DNA of 64,000 nucleotides from Synanceia verrucosa (GCA_029721515.1 CM056563.1:19721954-19785953); one strand, 5' to 3'; counted from the first letter of the stretch, positions 12,215 to 24,149 are shown. Program-made: numbers and translations. Notes: generated from the sequence alone by a model not told the origin.

Positions 12215-12332
12215 TAATGTCCCTGCATCTATAATCCCTCATACAGTGGGTTATTTTTCTTCCTATTTAAAGTTAGTTTTATAGTCACACAGTTGTAATA
12301 ATCACCTCATCCTCATCTTCACAACTTTTTAA

Positions 12333-13045
12333 AGGTCACCTATTATGCAAAATTCATTTTTTAAAGGTAGTATAACAGTAGTATGTGTCCCCATAGCCTG
12401 TGAATGAGGCCCCAGGAGTGAAGAAAGTTTTGCGAATTCTGCGTCTAAATTCAAACGACTCTCACATTCACATACTCAATGCTAGCAGCTTCAAATTTTC
12501 TGAGCATGATGGGGACTCGGCCCTGAAAGTTCCAATGTTTTAATGTCACACCTTATTCATGGCGCCCCCCCGGTGGTAACCAGTTCTTTGGCTTTTTGAT
12601 GGCTTTAATAAACTCCTAACATCATGAAAGTTGATACACAGGTCAAGGGTGGTGACCTCTAACATCTGACGGGGGCCATGCCCACGGGCGGGGCAAAATG
12701 GCTCCACAGGGGTTTTTATGGAGTTGGAACAAGAAAATTGGGACACACGTATAACTTGACCAGACGCACAAAAAAATCTCTTGCACCAACTATGTCAAAC
12801 AATAAGTCGGCCATTTTGTTTCCACTCTTCATTTTGGTATGATTTCCACGTTGAATCATCAAATGGCCGTAACTCTTTTGTGTATTGTCCGAATCACTTG
12901 ACGTTTATTGCCCCCTGCTCACACCGCCGTCCCCATCTGATACCTGACTGCGACATACCGCGAGGGCCCTACATAACCACTTGCGGTTTTCTAGTTTTTT
13001 ATTATTTTTTCTTTTTTTCTTTATTTTCTGGCGAAAATATAGAAA
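12333..13045 (+). repeat. Two dispersed repeats replacing part of the 3' flank of copy 1
   Basis: Compared with copy 3 (41.28-41.87 kb), the flank breaks at TTCACAACTTTTTAAA and resumes near GGTCGTTTTGCTGTAATGTA. The foreign stretch begins GGTCACCTATTATGCAAAAT (12336-12540), a common teleost DNA-element end. From 12540 follows a second GC-richer repeat that ends CGCGAGGGCCCTACATAACC. Part of the original flank is missing, so the event was insertion plus deletion. No coding content is recognised. Confidence 0.45.
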
Positions 13046-13359
13046 GTTATTTTGGTCGTTTTGCTGTAATGTAATGCTTTAAATCAGATCATTATCGTCA
13101 CAAACCTGATTTAGCTTTGGGTTTCTGGTCTCCTTCCAGTCTCTGTATGTTGTGTGTACCTTTGCATCATTGTATTCAGTGTCCATCAGTATATGACAAA
13201 CTAAACATTATGTTTTACCTTGAACCCCAGAATTTCATACATTGAACCTGGGCCTTCTGGGCACCTGAGGATTTCTCACTTCGCTCAATGGGTAATTCAG
13301 CCATGGTCAGGGTCCCTCAGCTTTGAGGATGTAAGGAATGTTGATTCAACAAAATCACA

Positions 13360-13646
13360 TTAATAAAAATGCCTTCTTACCTGATGAGTCGACTCCAGCG
13401 TCCTCACTGTGTCTACAGCCATGAGTCACAAATCCTTTTACTCACTGACACATCATGACACCAAATTTCTTTTTAACTCATTGAGTGCCAACCCTTTTTT
13501 AAAAAAAAACAACAAAAAAACGAAAGTGCCTTGTGCCAGTGTTTTTGGCCATTTTGAGTCATCTTTCATGATGCACAGAATATTTTCCACTATGACTCTA
13601 CCGCAGTTCGATGACTCTGCTGCAGTACTATGATTTTCTTTGTGAT
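13360..13646 (+). repeat. 3' module of copy 1 with piggyBac-like MITE left end
   Basis: Contains the module landmark TGATGAGTCGACTCCAGCGT and, from 13476, the MITE terminus TTAACTCATTGAGTGCCA. The MITE right part is missing because the truncated Rex3 follows at 13648. In the 3' module of copy 2 the corresponding point is an unoccupied CTTAAG near 30791. Confidence 0.5.
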
Positions 13647-13647
13647 C

Positions 13648-15112
13648 GACATACGGCTGCAGCGGACTTGCAGCCGTATGTCTTGGACACTCGGGTGAAG
13701 AGAGGGGTGGAGCTGTCAACCGATCACCACCTGGTGGTGTGTTTACTCCGCTGGTGGGGGAAGATGCCGGTTCGACCTGGCAGACCCAAACGTGTTGTGA
13801 GGGCTTGATGGGAACATCTGGCAGAGTCCCCGATCAGAAGGAGTTTCAGCTCCCACCTCCGGCAGAACTTCAACCACATCTCGGGGGAGGTGGGGGACAT
13901 TGAGTCCAGATGGGCCAAGTTCCGTGCCTGAAGCTGCCAACCGGAGCTGTGGCAGCAAAGTGTTCGGTGCCTGTCACAGCAGCAATCCCCGAACCCGTTG
14001 GTAGTCACTGGCGGTCAGGGATGCTGTCAAGCTGAAGAAAGAGTCCTCTCGGGCCTTTTTGTTGGTCTGTGGGACTCTGGAGGCAGCTGATAGTTACCGG
14101 CAGGCCAAACAGAATGCGGCTACAGCAGTAGCTGAGGCAAAAACTCGGGTCTGGGAAAAGTTCGGTGAGACCATGGAAAATGACTGCGCTGCTGACCTCG
14201 ACTCAGGATGTTGTGAGATGGTGGGGAGACTACTTCGAAGACCTCCTCAATTCTACCGACACTCTCCTATGAGGAGGCAGAATATTCAAGGGTTCTGGAG
14301 AGCAGGGTCCGTCGGGAAGTCGAATCTCAGATTCAGGAAGAGCAATGTGGTTTTCGCCCTGACCGTGGAACAGTGGAACAGCTCTACACCCTCGGCAGGG
14401 TCCTGGAGGGTGTGTGGGAGTTTGCCCAACCAGAGGCTTTCGACCGCTTAGTGTGGGGGGTGCTCTGGGAGCATGGGGTACCGGACCCCTCGATAAAGGC
14501 TGATCGGTCCCTGTACGACCGGTGTCAGAGTTTGGTCCGCATTGCTGGCAGTAAGTCAAATTTGTTCCCAGTGAGAGCTGGACTCCGCCAAGGCTGCCCT
14601 TTGTCACCGATTCACACTGAATTTATAGACGCAGTCGAGGCATTGAGGGGGTCCGGTTTGGTGGCCTCAGCATCACATCCCTGTTTTTTGCAGATGATAT
14701 GGTTCCATTGGCTTCATCAAGCCTCGACCTACAACTCTCACTGGAGCAGTTCGCAGCCGAGTGTGAAGCAGCTGGGATGAGGATCAGCACCTCCAAATCT
14801 GAGGCCATGGTCCTCAGTCAGAAAAGGGTGGCATGTTCTCTCCGGGTCAAGGATGAGATATGGTTATCTCAGGGTCTTGTTCACGAGTGAGGGAAGAATG
14901 AAGCGGGAGATCGACAGACGGATCGGTACAGTTTCTGCAGTGATGTGGGCGCTGTATCGGTCTGTCGTGGTGAAGAGAGAGCTGAGCCGAAAGGCGAAGT
15001 TGGGGAGAGGGAAGTCTGGGCTTCCCTGCTTAGGCTGCTGCCCTCGAGACCCAACCCCAGATAAGCAGAAGAAAATGGAGGGAGGGATGGATGGATGGAT
15101 GGATGGACTCTG
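13648..15112 (+). mobile_element. Rex3 retrotransposon, 5'-truncated, second copy
   Basis: About 1.46 kb on the + strand in the 3' flank of copy 1. It starts inside the endonuclease region (LQPYVLDTRVKRGVELSTDHH), has internal deletions, and keeps RT pieces (WGVLWEHGVPDPSIKADR, VRAGLRQGCPLSP) and the post-RT stretch with AAGMRISTSKSEAMVLS. It ends with a (GGAT)n tail at 15088-15111, usual for Rex3. It lies in opposite orientation to the first copy and is separately degraded. The 5' junction carries a short inverted repeat (13648-13682). Confidence 0.8.
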
Positions 15113-16310
15113 GAAAAATTTCATCATGAAAAAAAGTTTGTTTTTAACTTGTTCCATTCTTGTTTTATCTGGAGGAGAGGAGAGATCAGTTTCACCAAAA
15201 TCACCACGATTTATGGCCTCTCACTCCTCTCTCTCCAGGGCTGCACCTCCCCTCTACCTTTTAACATTGATGAGCTGATGAGCAGAGTGGAAACAGCTGC
15301 TGGTCAGAGAAAGGGTGATCACCTGGTGAAGAAGAGTAGGACGAGAGACACAGAGATACGCTACATCAAACACAGCAGCATTAGGGCCATAACACATACA
15401 AATTCATATGTATTAACTGTTGTTAAGTGGAGCGTTAATGTGTTTTTCATTGTTGTTACTCTGTACACATGACATCCATTGCACGTCTGTCCATCCTGGA
15501 AGAGGGATCCCTCCTCTGTTGCTATTCCTGAGGTTTCTACCATTTCTTTTTCCCTGTTAAAAGGGTTTATTTTGGGGAGTTGTTCCTTAAGCCCTATTTG
15601 CATGGGATTAGTATTTCCTGTGGACCTTTGGTGATTTGTAAAAATTGCAGAGGATGCCTGAGAACTTAATCCCGTGCAAATGCTCCATGTCTGTAATTTG
15701 TGAAGTGAAAATTCTCCTGCAAATTACCTACTATATTTCACACACACGTCCGATGATAATACTAGTCCCGTGCGAATCTGTATCTTGGTGTTTGTAGTTG
15801 TAATGGCGTGCGGAGGCTGTCTCTGTATCTTCTCTTGAGATAGTCCAGGCGGTCTTTAATTTTGGTCCAAAATCTCCAAAATCCTCTATGGTGGGACACC
15901 GGTGTTGCGCCACAGAAAGAACCCCTGCCATGAAATGCACCCCTTTGGCTTGACTTGATGCTGTATATGTCTAACTAATTGGGTCCCACAGATTCTGATG
16001 GGCACTCTTGGTGTGTGTCTGAGCCTGGAAGCTGTTCACCAAGTCTGCATGGTTCAGTGGCCTGTATGGTGGAAGGTGTAGAGCTCAGTGAGGAGGTCCT
16101 CTACTTTCTGTAACATCATGTTGAAGGGCATCAGAAAAGATCAGTTCAAGGCCTACTCATCACTGCCTCCATGATGTCACATACTGTAATTGTATAAATG
16201 TAATTGATGGAGCTGAAGTTTTGTGGGCCATGTATTAACTGGTAAGACCAGAAGTAGAAAAATATCAAAGATAAATTATTACTGTGCTGCTATATTGCAT
16301 CTCCTCTTAG
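15113..16310 (+). repeat. Remainder of the 3' module of copy 1
   Basis: Resumes the module broken by Rex3: CCATTCTTGTTTTATCTGGA, GATGAGCAGAGTGGAAACAG (15278), the dispersed repeat at 15470-15620, and the CACAGATTCTGATGGGCACT to CATCATGTTGAA stretch (15988-16125). The same order is seen at 1.2-2.5 kb and 42.4-44.2 kb. No gene is recognised. Confidence 0.5.
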
Positions 16311-16319
16311 AACTTTAGA

Positions 16320-16660
16320 GGTCATTTAGTCTGGAGGACTCTCTTCTCACTCCACTTAATATGGTGTGGCATGTGGTGATTTGGTTTATCGTGTTTTCTT
16401 TGGTTTATGTTGTGTCCTCCTCCTTTAGTTTTGGTTTTAATCTTTTGTTACTTTAAAGAGTCATTTTTAAGCAATCAATTTTTCTGATATCTTGAAGTCC
16501 ATCTCTCCTCCTCTTGAGTGTAACAAATATATGTGACTTATTAATAAGGGTCCTCGTCTTTGTGTATTTCCTGGGGTGCAATTCTCCAGGTAGCGTTGTA
16601 GGGCAATTTCCTTCTCCATCCTCTATTATGGCCACCTGTGATCCCCTTCCTCGTGTATAA
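16320..16660 (+). repeat. LTR-like repeat, first copy
   Basis: Shares extended similarity with 45735-46110: TGATTTGGTTTATCGTGTTT, AAAGAGTCATTTTTAA, GTAACAAATATATGTGACTT, TATTAATAAGGGTC and a final GGGCAATTTCCTTCTC. The two copies differ by indels. Length and composition suggest an LTR of an unidentified retroelement; the boundaries are not certain. Confidence 0.4.
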
Positions 16661-16827
16661 GTAGTCTTTTCTCTCCTTTGTCCCATGCGAGATCGTCATG
16701 TTCCCAGTCTCTGCCGTGTGTCTGTTTCAATGTTCCAAGTTTCTGCCTCCCATTCCGTGCTGTGCTTTCCGCCAGCGTCCCTCGTTTCCAGAGTGATTCA
16801 CAGTTTTTTTTTAGATTAGGTTCAGCG

Positions 16828-19674
16828 CAGGCCTGGACTGGGACAAAAATTCGGCCCTGGACTTTTTGCTCCAGAATGGCCCACTACATTCTGCACGCAG
16901 CACGCAGATACTGTGTGCTACTGTGTTATAAACATATAAACACTGAAGCCCTTATTAACTCTACTAAACTGAACAAGATCTCTTTACATTCTGGAGCCTT
17001 GAATAAAAGAAATGATGACTACACAGTGTGCTGCCCACTTGCTCTTAATAACGATATTGGAGAAAGGATTTAAGATTGAAGAGTGTTTAACTCACTCATA
17101 TGTGGTGAAACTGATGTTGGCATAATGACAGGCTGGTCCCTCATAGACATAAGAGAGCCCTGTGAAAGACAACACAATTTAAGTGATTTATAATCACTGA
17201 TTACAAATTATAAATTAACAAACCAGTACTTAATATAATAACTTACAACAATACTCACAGAGTGAAATAAAATACTGTCTGGTTGGCCCTTGATGAACTA
17301 ATATTTCATAAACTCCTCAAACAAATAGCCAACCTGTGTGTGTGAGTGAGAGAGAGAAAAATAGAGGTAGAGAGGGCTAATTATGGCATTGCATAATCTT
17401 CAATCTATAATAAAAATGTGCAAATTCATCCAAGAGATAGGTATATAGCTAAAAAATGAATAGTACTTGTAACAGACAGCTGTCTCTTACAAGTACTAGT
17501 TCAGTATTAAATGTGTGTGTATATGGCTCCCCCCTGTGGTCATGGGGTGAACACCAACAAGAAGAGGGAGAACAACACCTCAAACATTAAATAAATTAAG
17601 GCCTGTGTGTGTGCGTGTGTGTGTGTGAGAGAGAGATAGACAGATACATAGATAGAGAGAGAGAGAGTCAGAGAGAGACACATTACTCTATATTCAATCA
17701 GAGGTGGTTGAATAATAATAATAATTGAACAATTAATAATAATAAAAGTAATAATATTATTATTGCTATTGCTACTACTACTGTGCCTCTAAAATTGTCT
17801 TACCTTATTAGATGAGCAGTTTAGTCAGCAGTGCAGTCTTCTCTGCTACTCTGTTGATCACAGTGTCTGTATCCAGGTGCATGAGGACATCCTTCTCTGT
17901 AGCCATCAACATGAAAGCTTCCAAGTAGTCCTGTGACAGTGTGCTCCTGAGTCTGCTTTTAATGAATTTAAGAATAGAAATTGTACATTCACAGGCCACC
18001 TGGGTGATAGACAGAGTGAGCAGAAACTTGTACGCAATTCCGATGAGATGATATGCATCTGTTAGGAGGTTGAACCGGCTGAGTATCTGGTAGCAGCAAA
18101 GTGGGCAGTTTTTTGCAGGATGTGCAGCTTTTGTGCAGTATTTCAACTTCCTCCTCATTGTTTTCATCATTTTCATTTGTCACTGTCCTGGACATGTACT
18201 CTTCCAGTGGTGAAGCCTTCAGTTTGTCCCACTGTCTTGCTAGATTTCTGAGCTCACACTGCATGTTGTCTGCAGTTGCCTTGCTGTTAAATTTGAGAAG
18301 ACACTTACTGAGCTCTTGGAGGGCAGACTGAGGAAGATCATTGGCTCTGATCTCTGGAAAGTTTCTAGGGTCCAAAAGTGCCAGGTCATTGTACAGGATG
18401 CCATGAGAGAGAAACCTCCTGTGGATGACCTCAACTGCTGTGTCCACGACCTGATTATGCACTTCATATGCTTTCTCAGCATTAGACAGTGTTTCATCAT
18501 GAATCATCTCTCCAGGCATGTTCTGTATCGTTCTTCTCCTCTTCAGTAGCAGTGAAGCCTCCACTGCAAACTCTGTGTCTTTGTCCTGCTCCTTGAACTT
18601 TTTGTTTGCCCATGTAACAAATCCATCTGCAGCTGACTTAACTGACCTGTAGTCTCTTGCCATCTCCTTCAAACGGTCCTGTGTTGTCACAACCATTGCA
18701 TGGACATTGAGGATGTCCATTCCTTTTGTTTGCAGATATTTGGATAGGGGTGTTGTATGCTCAAATATCCTGAGGAACAGCTGAGCTGTGAGTATGGTGT
18801 CATACCTGAGCAGACCGTCGATGTAGCTTCTGGCTTTTACCCGTAATTGTGACTTCATGGTGTCATCTTTTTCTATGGCTGATATTGTGAGCAACGCGTC
18901 TCTCCAATTGTATTGAGCCGTCATTGTCTTCTGCTCTGGCTTTCACTCTCCCACAGATTCATCCTCTTGTAAGACTCTCTGATGAACACTGCCATGTCAT
19001 TGAGGAGAGAGCACAGTGAGCCACTTTCAATTATGATCTGAGTTGTGTCAGACAGCACCAGATTCAGAACATGTGCATAGCACCATACCTGCACATGATT
19101 TGGGGACTGTGAGGACAATAGGGTGGAGAATCCTTTATATGGACCTTGCATATTAGATGCCCCATCTGTCGCACTTCCAATGCACCAGGCCATGTCCAAC
19201 TTCAGTTTGTCCATCACCTCTGTACAGAGGGCTGGCATGCTCAATAATATGATTTAGTTGAAGGCTAACACACCGAACTTCAGATTTTGCGGTTATGTCA
19301 AGTAACATTAATACTAAACAAACACTAAACAAGATTTTGTTTGTCTCCGTGTTTTGTTATGCTGTTTCTCTGTCTCTCTCGCTCTCTCCCTGTCATAACA
19401 TTTGCTCGTCATCATTAAGGTGATTGGATGAGAGGGGTCTTGCATGCATGGATGGGACTCCTGGGCCTCTGTAGCCTATCATTGGGCCAGCCCAGGTGAC
19501 AGACAAGCCACCGGGCATCTGTATAATGAATGCGTGTGAGAGTTACCATGGCAACTGGCAAGGCGCAGAAAAAACAACAACAACAACAACAAAAAACGGA
19601 CAGACACTAGCGGCCCATTATTGACCGGCCCACCGGGAAAACTCTCGGTACTCCCAATAGCCAATCCACCCTTG
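16828..19674 (-). mobile_element. hAT-superfamily DNA transposon, internally deleted
   Basis: Ends are CAGGCCTGGACTGG on the left and, on the reverse strand of the right end, CAAGGGTGGATTGG, an imperfect terminal inverted repeat. The flanking 8 bases are GTTCAGCG (16820-16827) and ATTCAGTG (19675-19682), matching at 6 of 8 positions, as expected for an old hAT duplication. The transposase is read on the minus strand inside. About 1 kb to the left of the gene is AT-rich 3' sequence with microsatellites (GT)n and (GA)n around 17.6 kb. Confidence 0.7.
17808..19244 (-). pseudogene. hAT transposase relic (ZMYM1/DUF4371-like)
   Basis: Three reading pieces on the minus strand make one transposase: 18921-19244 with the RNase-H-fold motif ATDGASNMQG and CYAHVLNLVLSD, 17989-18924 with the long helical insertion region, and 17808-18176 with the C-terminal dimerisation region (QVACECTISILKFIKSRLRSTL, divided here by position). 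The pieces overlap in different frames near 18924 and 18100, so there are at least two frameshifts. The N-terminal BED/TTF zinc finger expected in this group is missing. Not functional as read. Confidence 0.75.
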
Positions 19675-19808
19675 ATTCAGTGTTGAAGTTAGATGTCTTT
19701 TTTTTTGCAGCCTCCTGAGTTGAGTGTGTTTATTTTATTTTGTAGTTTTTTTTAGTAAAAGGATCTACTTTTCAGTTTTCCTTAATGTGAGTGATTTTGT
19801 CAGCAACA

Positions 19809-20640
19809 TGCTCACTCACCTGAAAATGGGGACAGCAGTTTTGGGACCCAGGGCAGCTGCTGGACAGGTGGAGCTCGCAGTCACAGCCAGGCTCACAATG
19901 CCCACAACTCCTCCTTGTCTGGCTACCCCTGCTAAATTTTCTGGCAACACAGACAAATGCAGAACCTTCCTAGTACAGTGTGAATTGCATTTTGAGTTGA
20001 CACTCCAGGTGCTCCCTACTCCCTGTTCCAAACTCTCCTTTGTCATGTCTTATCTCACCGACCGCACTGCATCTTGGGCCAAGGCTGAATGAGCATGTGG
20101 AGCAATCTGCAGCTCATTTGAACTGTTCACTACTGCCCTGCACAAGATTTTCGACCGGTCCACTCTGGAGGTCCACTCTGGACCGAGATGCCGTGGACAC
20201 CCTGAATTCCATAGTCCAGAGAAACCATTTGGTGGGGGACTACGCAACTGAATTGCAGACCATTGCAGCTGACAGCAGATAGAACAACCATCCCCTTCGA
20301 GACACTTTCCTCTCTGGGCTGGCGAGGCGCATCTGCAATGAGTTTGTGTCCATGGAGCTACCACTGGACCTGGATTCCTTCGTCACGCTGGCCATTGGGA
20401 CGGAGAACTGGCTCCGGCTTCGTCATCGGGAAAGCCCGCAAGAAGTGGCCCATGTGACGTCCTGGAGAACCGCACGACCCGCACTCACCTCCATCTCCAC
20501 GCCTGCCTCGTCCGGCTCCTCTGACACCGGAGCCTGAATCCATGCAGCTGGGTAGATTCTGACTGACACTGGAGGAATGCAAACGACGGAGGAGAGGAGG
20601 AAAAGGCCTTTACTGTGGTGAGTGTGGACATCATTTAAAA
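19809..20640 (+). pseudogene. Gypsy gag relic
   Basis: Opens with MLTHLKMGTAV and reads through a gag capsid-like part (PAKFSGNTDKCRTFLVQCE) to about 20092, continues in other frames (RICNEFVSMELPLDLDSF at 20320-20380) and ends with a zinc-knuckle-like stretch, CGECGHHLKSC, near 20610-20640. At least two frameshifts. Confidence 0.65.
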
Positions 20641-20859
20641 TCCTGTCTGTTAAAAAACCAGGCTTGCCACTGAACCCAGGGTGCTGGTGAGCAGTTTCTC
20701 CAGTACTGATCTCCCCTCATTGAACCCTGACAAAGATAACAATCACCACCCACACACAGTCTATGCACTATCAGACAGGAGTCTATGAGCCAGAAGACTG
20801 GGCTTAGAGTCTGTAGCTCTCAATGCACCCTCGAAGGCTACATCCTTAGATGGCAAAAC

Positions 20860-22445
20860 CTTGTTCTGGGTTACTCATTACATCCCACCTATAAGACTTG
20901 CCATTGCTGATGATGTGGAATCTATAACTCTGTTTCTCTTCAAGTCAGCTCATCCATCCTCAGTGTTGGGTTACACCTGGCTGTGCCAACACAACCTGCA
21001 GCTGGACTGGTGCTCCAGGCAAATTCAGGCCTGGTCTCTTAACTGTAGCACTACCTGTCTCAGCTCCTCCTCATCAGCTGCCGCGGTAGGGGGAGGGGTC
21101 TAAGCTGCAAACTCCCCCCAACCTCACCAATGTCCCTGTCTGCTACCATGACTCAGCAGAGGTCTTTAGTAAAGCCCATGCCATGTCTCTGCCGCCTTAC
21201 TGCCCCCTACAACTGCGCCATCGACCTTGTCTCAAATGCATCTATACCCAAGGGGAGGTTGTATTCAATCTCAAGTTCAGGAATAGACCCACAATTCTTT
21301 GCAGGCTGGACTCATTAGACCCTCTTTGTCCCTGGCTGGTGCTGCTTTTTTCGTGAAGAAGAAGGATGGCTCACCACACCCCTGCATTGATTATGCCCCC
21401 TTAATGAAGTAACTATTGAGAACCACTACCCCCTCCCACTGAACTGCAAGTGACCAGAGTGTTCACAAAATTAGACCTCGGAAACACTTACCATCTGGTG
21501 CACATCAGAAGTGGAAAACCAGGTTAAACACCCTGTCTGGACACCATGATTGCCAATGCCTAAACTGTGTTCTAGGCGTTAGTCAATGACGTGCTCCGGG
21601 AGTTCCTGGACAGGTTTGTGTCTGTGTACATGAACGACACCCTGATCTTCTCTCCTGACATTGAGACCCACTGGAGTCACGTAAGACAGGTACTCAAATG
21701 CCTTCTTGAAAGCCAACTGTTCTGTAAAGCAGAAAAGTGTGAATTCTATCCCAGGTTAGTTTCTTTCCTGGGCTTCCTCGTAAAAGCTGTTGCAGAGTGA
21801 CCAGTTCCGGATAGCCAGAAGAAGGCTCAGCAATTCCTCGGATTTGCTAACTTCTAGTGCCGGTTTATCTGCAATTTCAGCGCTGTGGCGGCACCTCTGC
21901 AAACACTAACATCTCCTCAACAGGTTTTCCAGTGGTCTCCCGAAGCCGAAGGGCTTTTCAGCAGCTCAAAAGACCTTTCACCTCAGCTCCAATCCTGGCT
22001 GCCCCTTATCTGGATCGTCAGCTTGTGGTGGAGGTGGACACCTCCAATGAGGGAATAGGAGTGCTTCTGTCCTAGAGAGTCAAGTCTGACAACAAAATGC
22101 GCCTTCCTGTCATGCCGCCTGTCCAAAACAGAGAGAAACTATGACTTGGGGGATCAGGGGTTGCTGGTGGTCAAGGTGGCATTGGAGGAGTGGCATCATT
22201 GGCTAGAGGGAGCGCAGCTGCCGTTTGTGTTTTGGACTGATCATAAGAATCTGCAGTATTTAAAGACAGCCAAAAGATTGAACTCACGCCAGTCTAGAAG
22301 ATCTCTGTTCTTTAACCGTTTCCGATTTTCCCTTTCTTACGAGCCAGGGTCCCAAAATGTCAAACCTGATGCCTTCTTCAGGTTATTTGATTCTGAGCCT
22401 GTTGCCAAAGCACCTGAACCCATCCTTCCACGGAATTGTGTTTGA
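20860..22445 (+). pseudogene. Gypsy protease/RT/RNase H relic
   Basis: Recognisable pieces are a protease-linked stretch (VLGYTWLCQHNLQLDW, 20965-21015), RT fingers (FFVKKKDGSPHPCIDY, 21350-21395), RT palm in which the usual YLDD box reads YMND (21628) and FLGFLVKAV at 21765, the RNase H connection (FTSAPILAAPYLDRQLVVEV, near 21980-22040) and RNase H end (FWTDHKNLQYLKTAKRLN, 22230-22285). Frames change several times and stops are present. The YMND change alone would be expected to disable the RT. Confidence 0.7.
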
Positions 22446-22559
22446 AACAGTGGCTTGGCAGATGGGTGAATGGTGAAAATCACCTGAGGAGTGTCCCCCC
22501 CAACCACCTGTTTGTTCCGGCCAGTCTGTGACCCCAAGTGGTTCAATGGGCTCACACTG

Positions 22560-22943
22560 ACTCACTGGTGGACAAAAAAAAAAAAAACCCTTTTCATACA
22601 GCAGCACTTCTGGTGGCCTGCCATGAGTAAGACAGTACGGGAGTATGTGGAGGCCTGCCCAGTGTGTGCCCGCTGCAAGACCTCCTTCCAGGCCCGGTCA
22701 GGTCTGCTACAGCCCTTCCTGTCCCAGCCCAACCCTGGGCTGAGATTTTGCTGGACTTTTTTACTGGACTTCCTGCTTCTGAAGGTAACACCACTATTCT
22801 CACAGTGATCAAATCAAATCAAATCAAACATTATTTGTGTGGCAACTTTCACAGTGCCTAACAGAGGCTAAAAACAACAATGGAAACATAAAAGAAGAAT
22901 GACAAACCCACCCTAACCCCAAATAAATATACACCCACACACA

Positions 22944-22994
<51 letters not shown>

Positions 22995-23660
22995 TAATGG
23001 CACTGAGACCTTAATTGAGGGAAAAAAGCCACCTTTGGGAAACACTGGAGGCGAATTAAAACCTGAACAATAAATAAATGTAAAAAAAAAAATCATACGT
23101 AAATAAATAAATTAATAAATACATAGATGATTTTTAAAAGAAGTCATTTAAAAAAATCTGATCAACAGGAGGAATATAAAATAAAGTCAAGAGATCAGTC
23201 AAAAGTCAAAAGCCAGATTGAAAAGGTGAGTCTTAAGTCTCTTCTGAAAAACCTCAACAGTCTCTGCAGCCCTGAGGTTCTCCAGCAGGCTGTTCCACAA
23301 ACATGGTGATGATGCATAATGTTCATCGAGTATGTGGCTTCCCCAGGAATATCCTATGGGCCAAAGTAAGTCTCACATCTGGTTACCACCCAGAATCCAG
23401 CAGACAAACCAAGTGGCTTAAACAGTCTACGCTCTCTGGTATGCCAGAATCTTGCCTCGTGGTGCCAGAACCGGAAGTTGGTTCGCCCACCGCTCCCTCC
23501 CCACCGCAGCCACAGGGATGTCCCTGTTCCAGTGTGCTACAAACCTCCAACCTTCCCAGACACAGAGAGGGAAGTGGTCGTTCCCTCAGCACATGCCCAG
23601 GTCAGATGATGTCATCATATCTGGGCCGTGGCATGCAGGATCCTCCTGTGCAACCGTGAC
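22560..23660 (+). pseudogene. Gypsy integrase relic, split by a repeat
   Basis: The zinc-binding domain (QQHFWWPAMSKTVREYVEAC, then CPVCARCK) lies at 22594-22680 and the core start up to about 22805. The frame then runs into an unrelated repeat and resumes at about 23345 with AKVSLTSGYHPESS and QTKWLKQ, the second half of the catalytic core, followed by the C-terminal tail to 23780. Confidence 0.7.
22806..23310 (+). repeat. Dispersed repeat inserted in Gypsy integrase, with microsatellite
   Basis: Starts with (ATCAA)n and ATTATTTGTGTGGCAACTTT, like the 63380-63460 repeat (TTTATTTGTATGGCACTTTT, ACAGAGGCTAAAAACAACAA), and ends with CAGGCTGTTCCACAAACATG, a common teleost repeat end. A compound (CT)n(CA)n microsatellite occupies about 22935-22992. 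It separates two halves of one integrase, so it is younger than the Gypsy element. Confidence 0.6.
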
Positions 23661-23764
23661 TGCATGAAGGCAGTGGCAGATTGCCATCGGATGGCACCAA
23701 AAGGTGTGGCTCTCTACGTAGGACCTCCCTTTCCTCCCGTTCCTCCAGGGAGCTGGTGCTGCTG

Positions 23765-23950
23765 TTTGTGGGTTCTTTTCTCATTTATTTTATTTTGTAG
23801 TTTTTTTGTGAAGGAATCTAGTTTATAGTTTCCATCATTGTGAGTGTTTTTTTCCAGTTATATTTTCTATTTTTTGTCAGCATTTAGTTCTTCCTTCCTC
23901 TTTTGGTTAAGGTGTTTTTGTTTCTGGAGCTTTAGAGTAGGATAGAGTAG
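23765..23950 (+). repeat. Gypsy LTR-like segment upstream of copy 2
   Basis: Equivalent to the first half of the LTR-like segments at 2850-3172 and 47400-47668 (TTCTTTTCTCATTTATTTTA, TTTTTTGTCAGCATTTA, CTCTTTTGGTTAAGGTG). The second half, with the AAAAAGACTTTTACTG stretch, is deleted here: the segment passes directly into the ODC relic at the shared GATAGAGTAG motif. Confidence 0.5.
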
Positions 23951-24106
23951 CACAGGTTTCGACTGTGCTGACAAAGTACTGATGAAGTATTTCAAAAAGA
24001 TTCAAGCTCTCTGTTTTATTGGAGAAAGATGGGTTTCTTCTCAGTTTGCTCATTTAAAACATATTTTGGTGTAATGCAGGCTGAGATCTGGCTGGGACTG
24101 AGCTTG
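23951..24106 (+). pseudogene. ODC exon 3-4 relic upstream of copy 2 promoter
   Basis: Reads TGFDCADK at 23952-23975 with the exon 3 donor context GTACTGATGAAG, then after a CAG acceptor AEIWLGLSL (24080-24106). As in copies 1 and 4, only the end of exon 3, its intron and the first codons of exon 4 remain before the promoter-like block. Confidence 0.75.
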
Positions 24107-24149
24107 TAAGTACTCTGTTGCACCGTGAGCAGAAGGTTTTATGTGCTAT

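Larger units (their letters stand above)
19705..23790 (+). mobile_element. Ty3/Gypsy LTR retrotransposon, decayed
   Basis: A + strand internal region in the order gag, protease, RT, RNase H, integrase, interrupted by stops and frameshifts. An LTR-like AT-rich segment precedes it at 19705-19800 and a similar one follows at 23765-23950. The integrase is split by another repeat at 22806-23300. Its tail is nearly the same as the isolated tail at 2.6 kb, which lies at the equivalent position upstream of copy 1. Confidence 0.75.

Noticed and set aside
13375..13420. Hammerhead ribozyme suggested by the repeated CTGATGAGTC motif in the 3' modules
   Set aside because: No GAAAC partner or pairing stems are found at the right distance.
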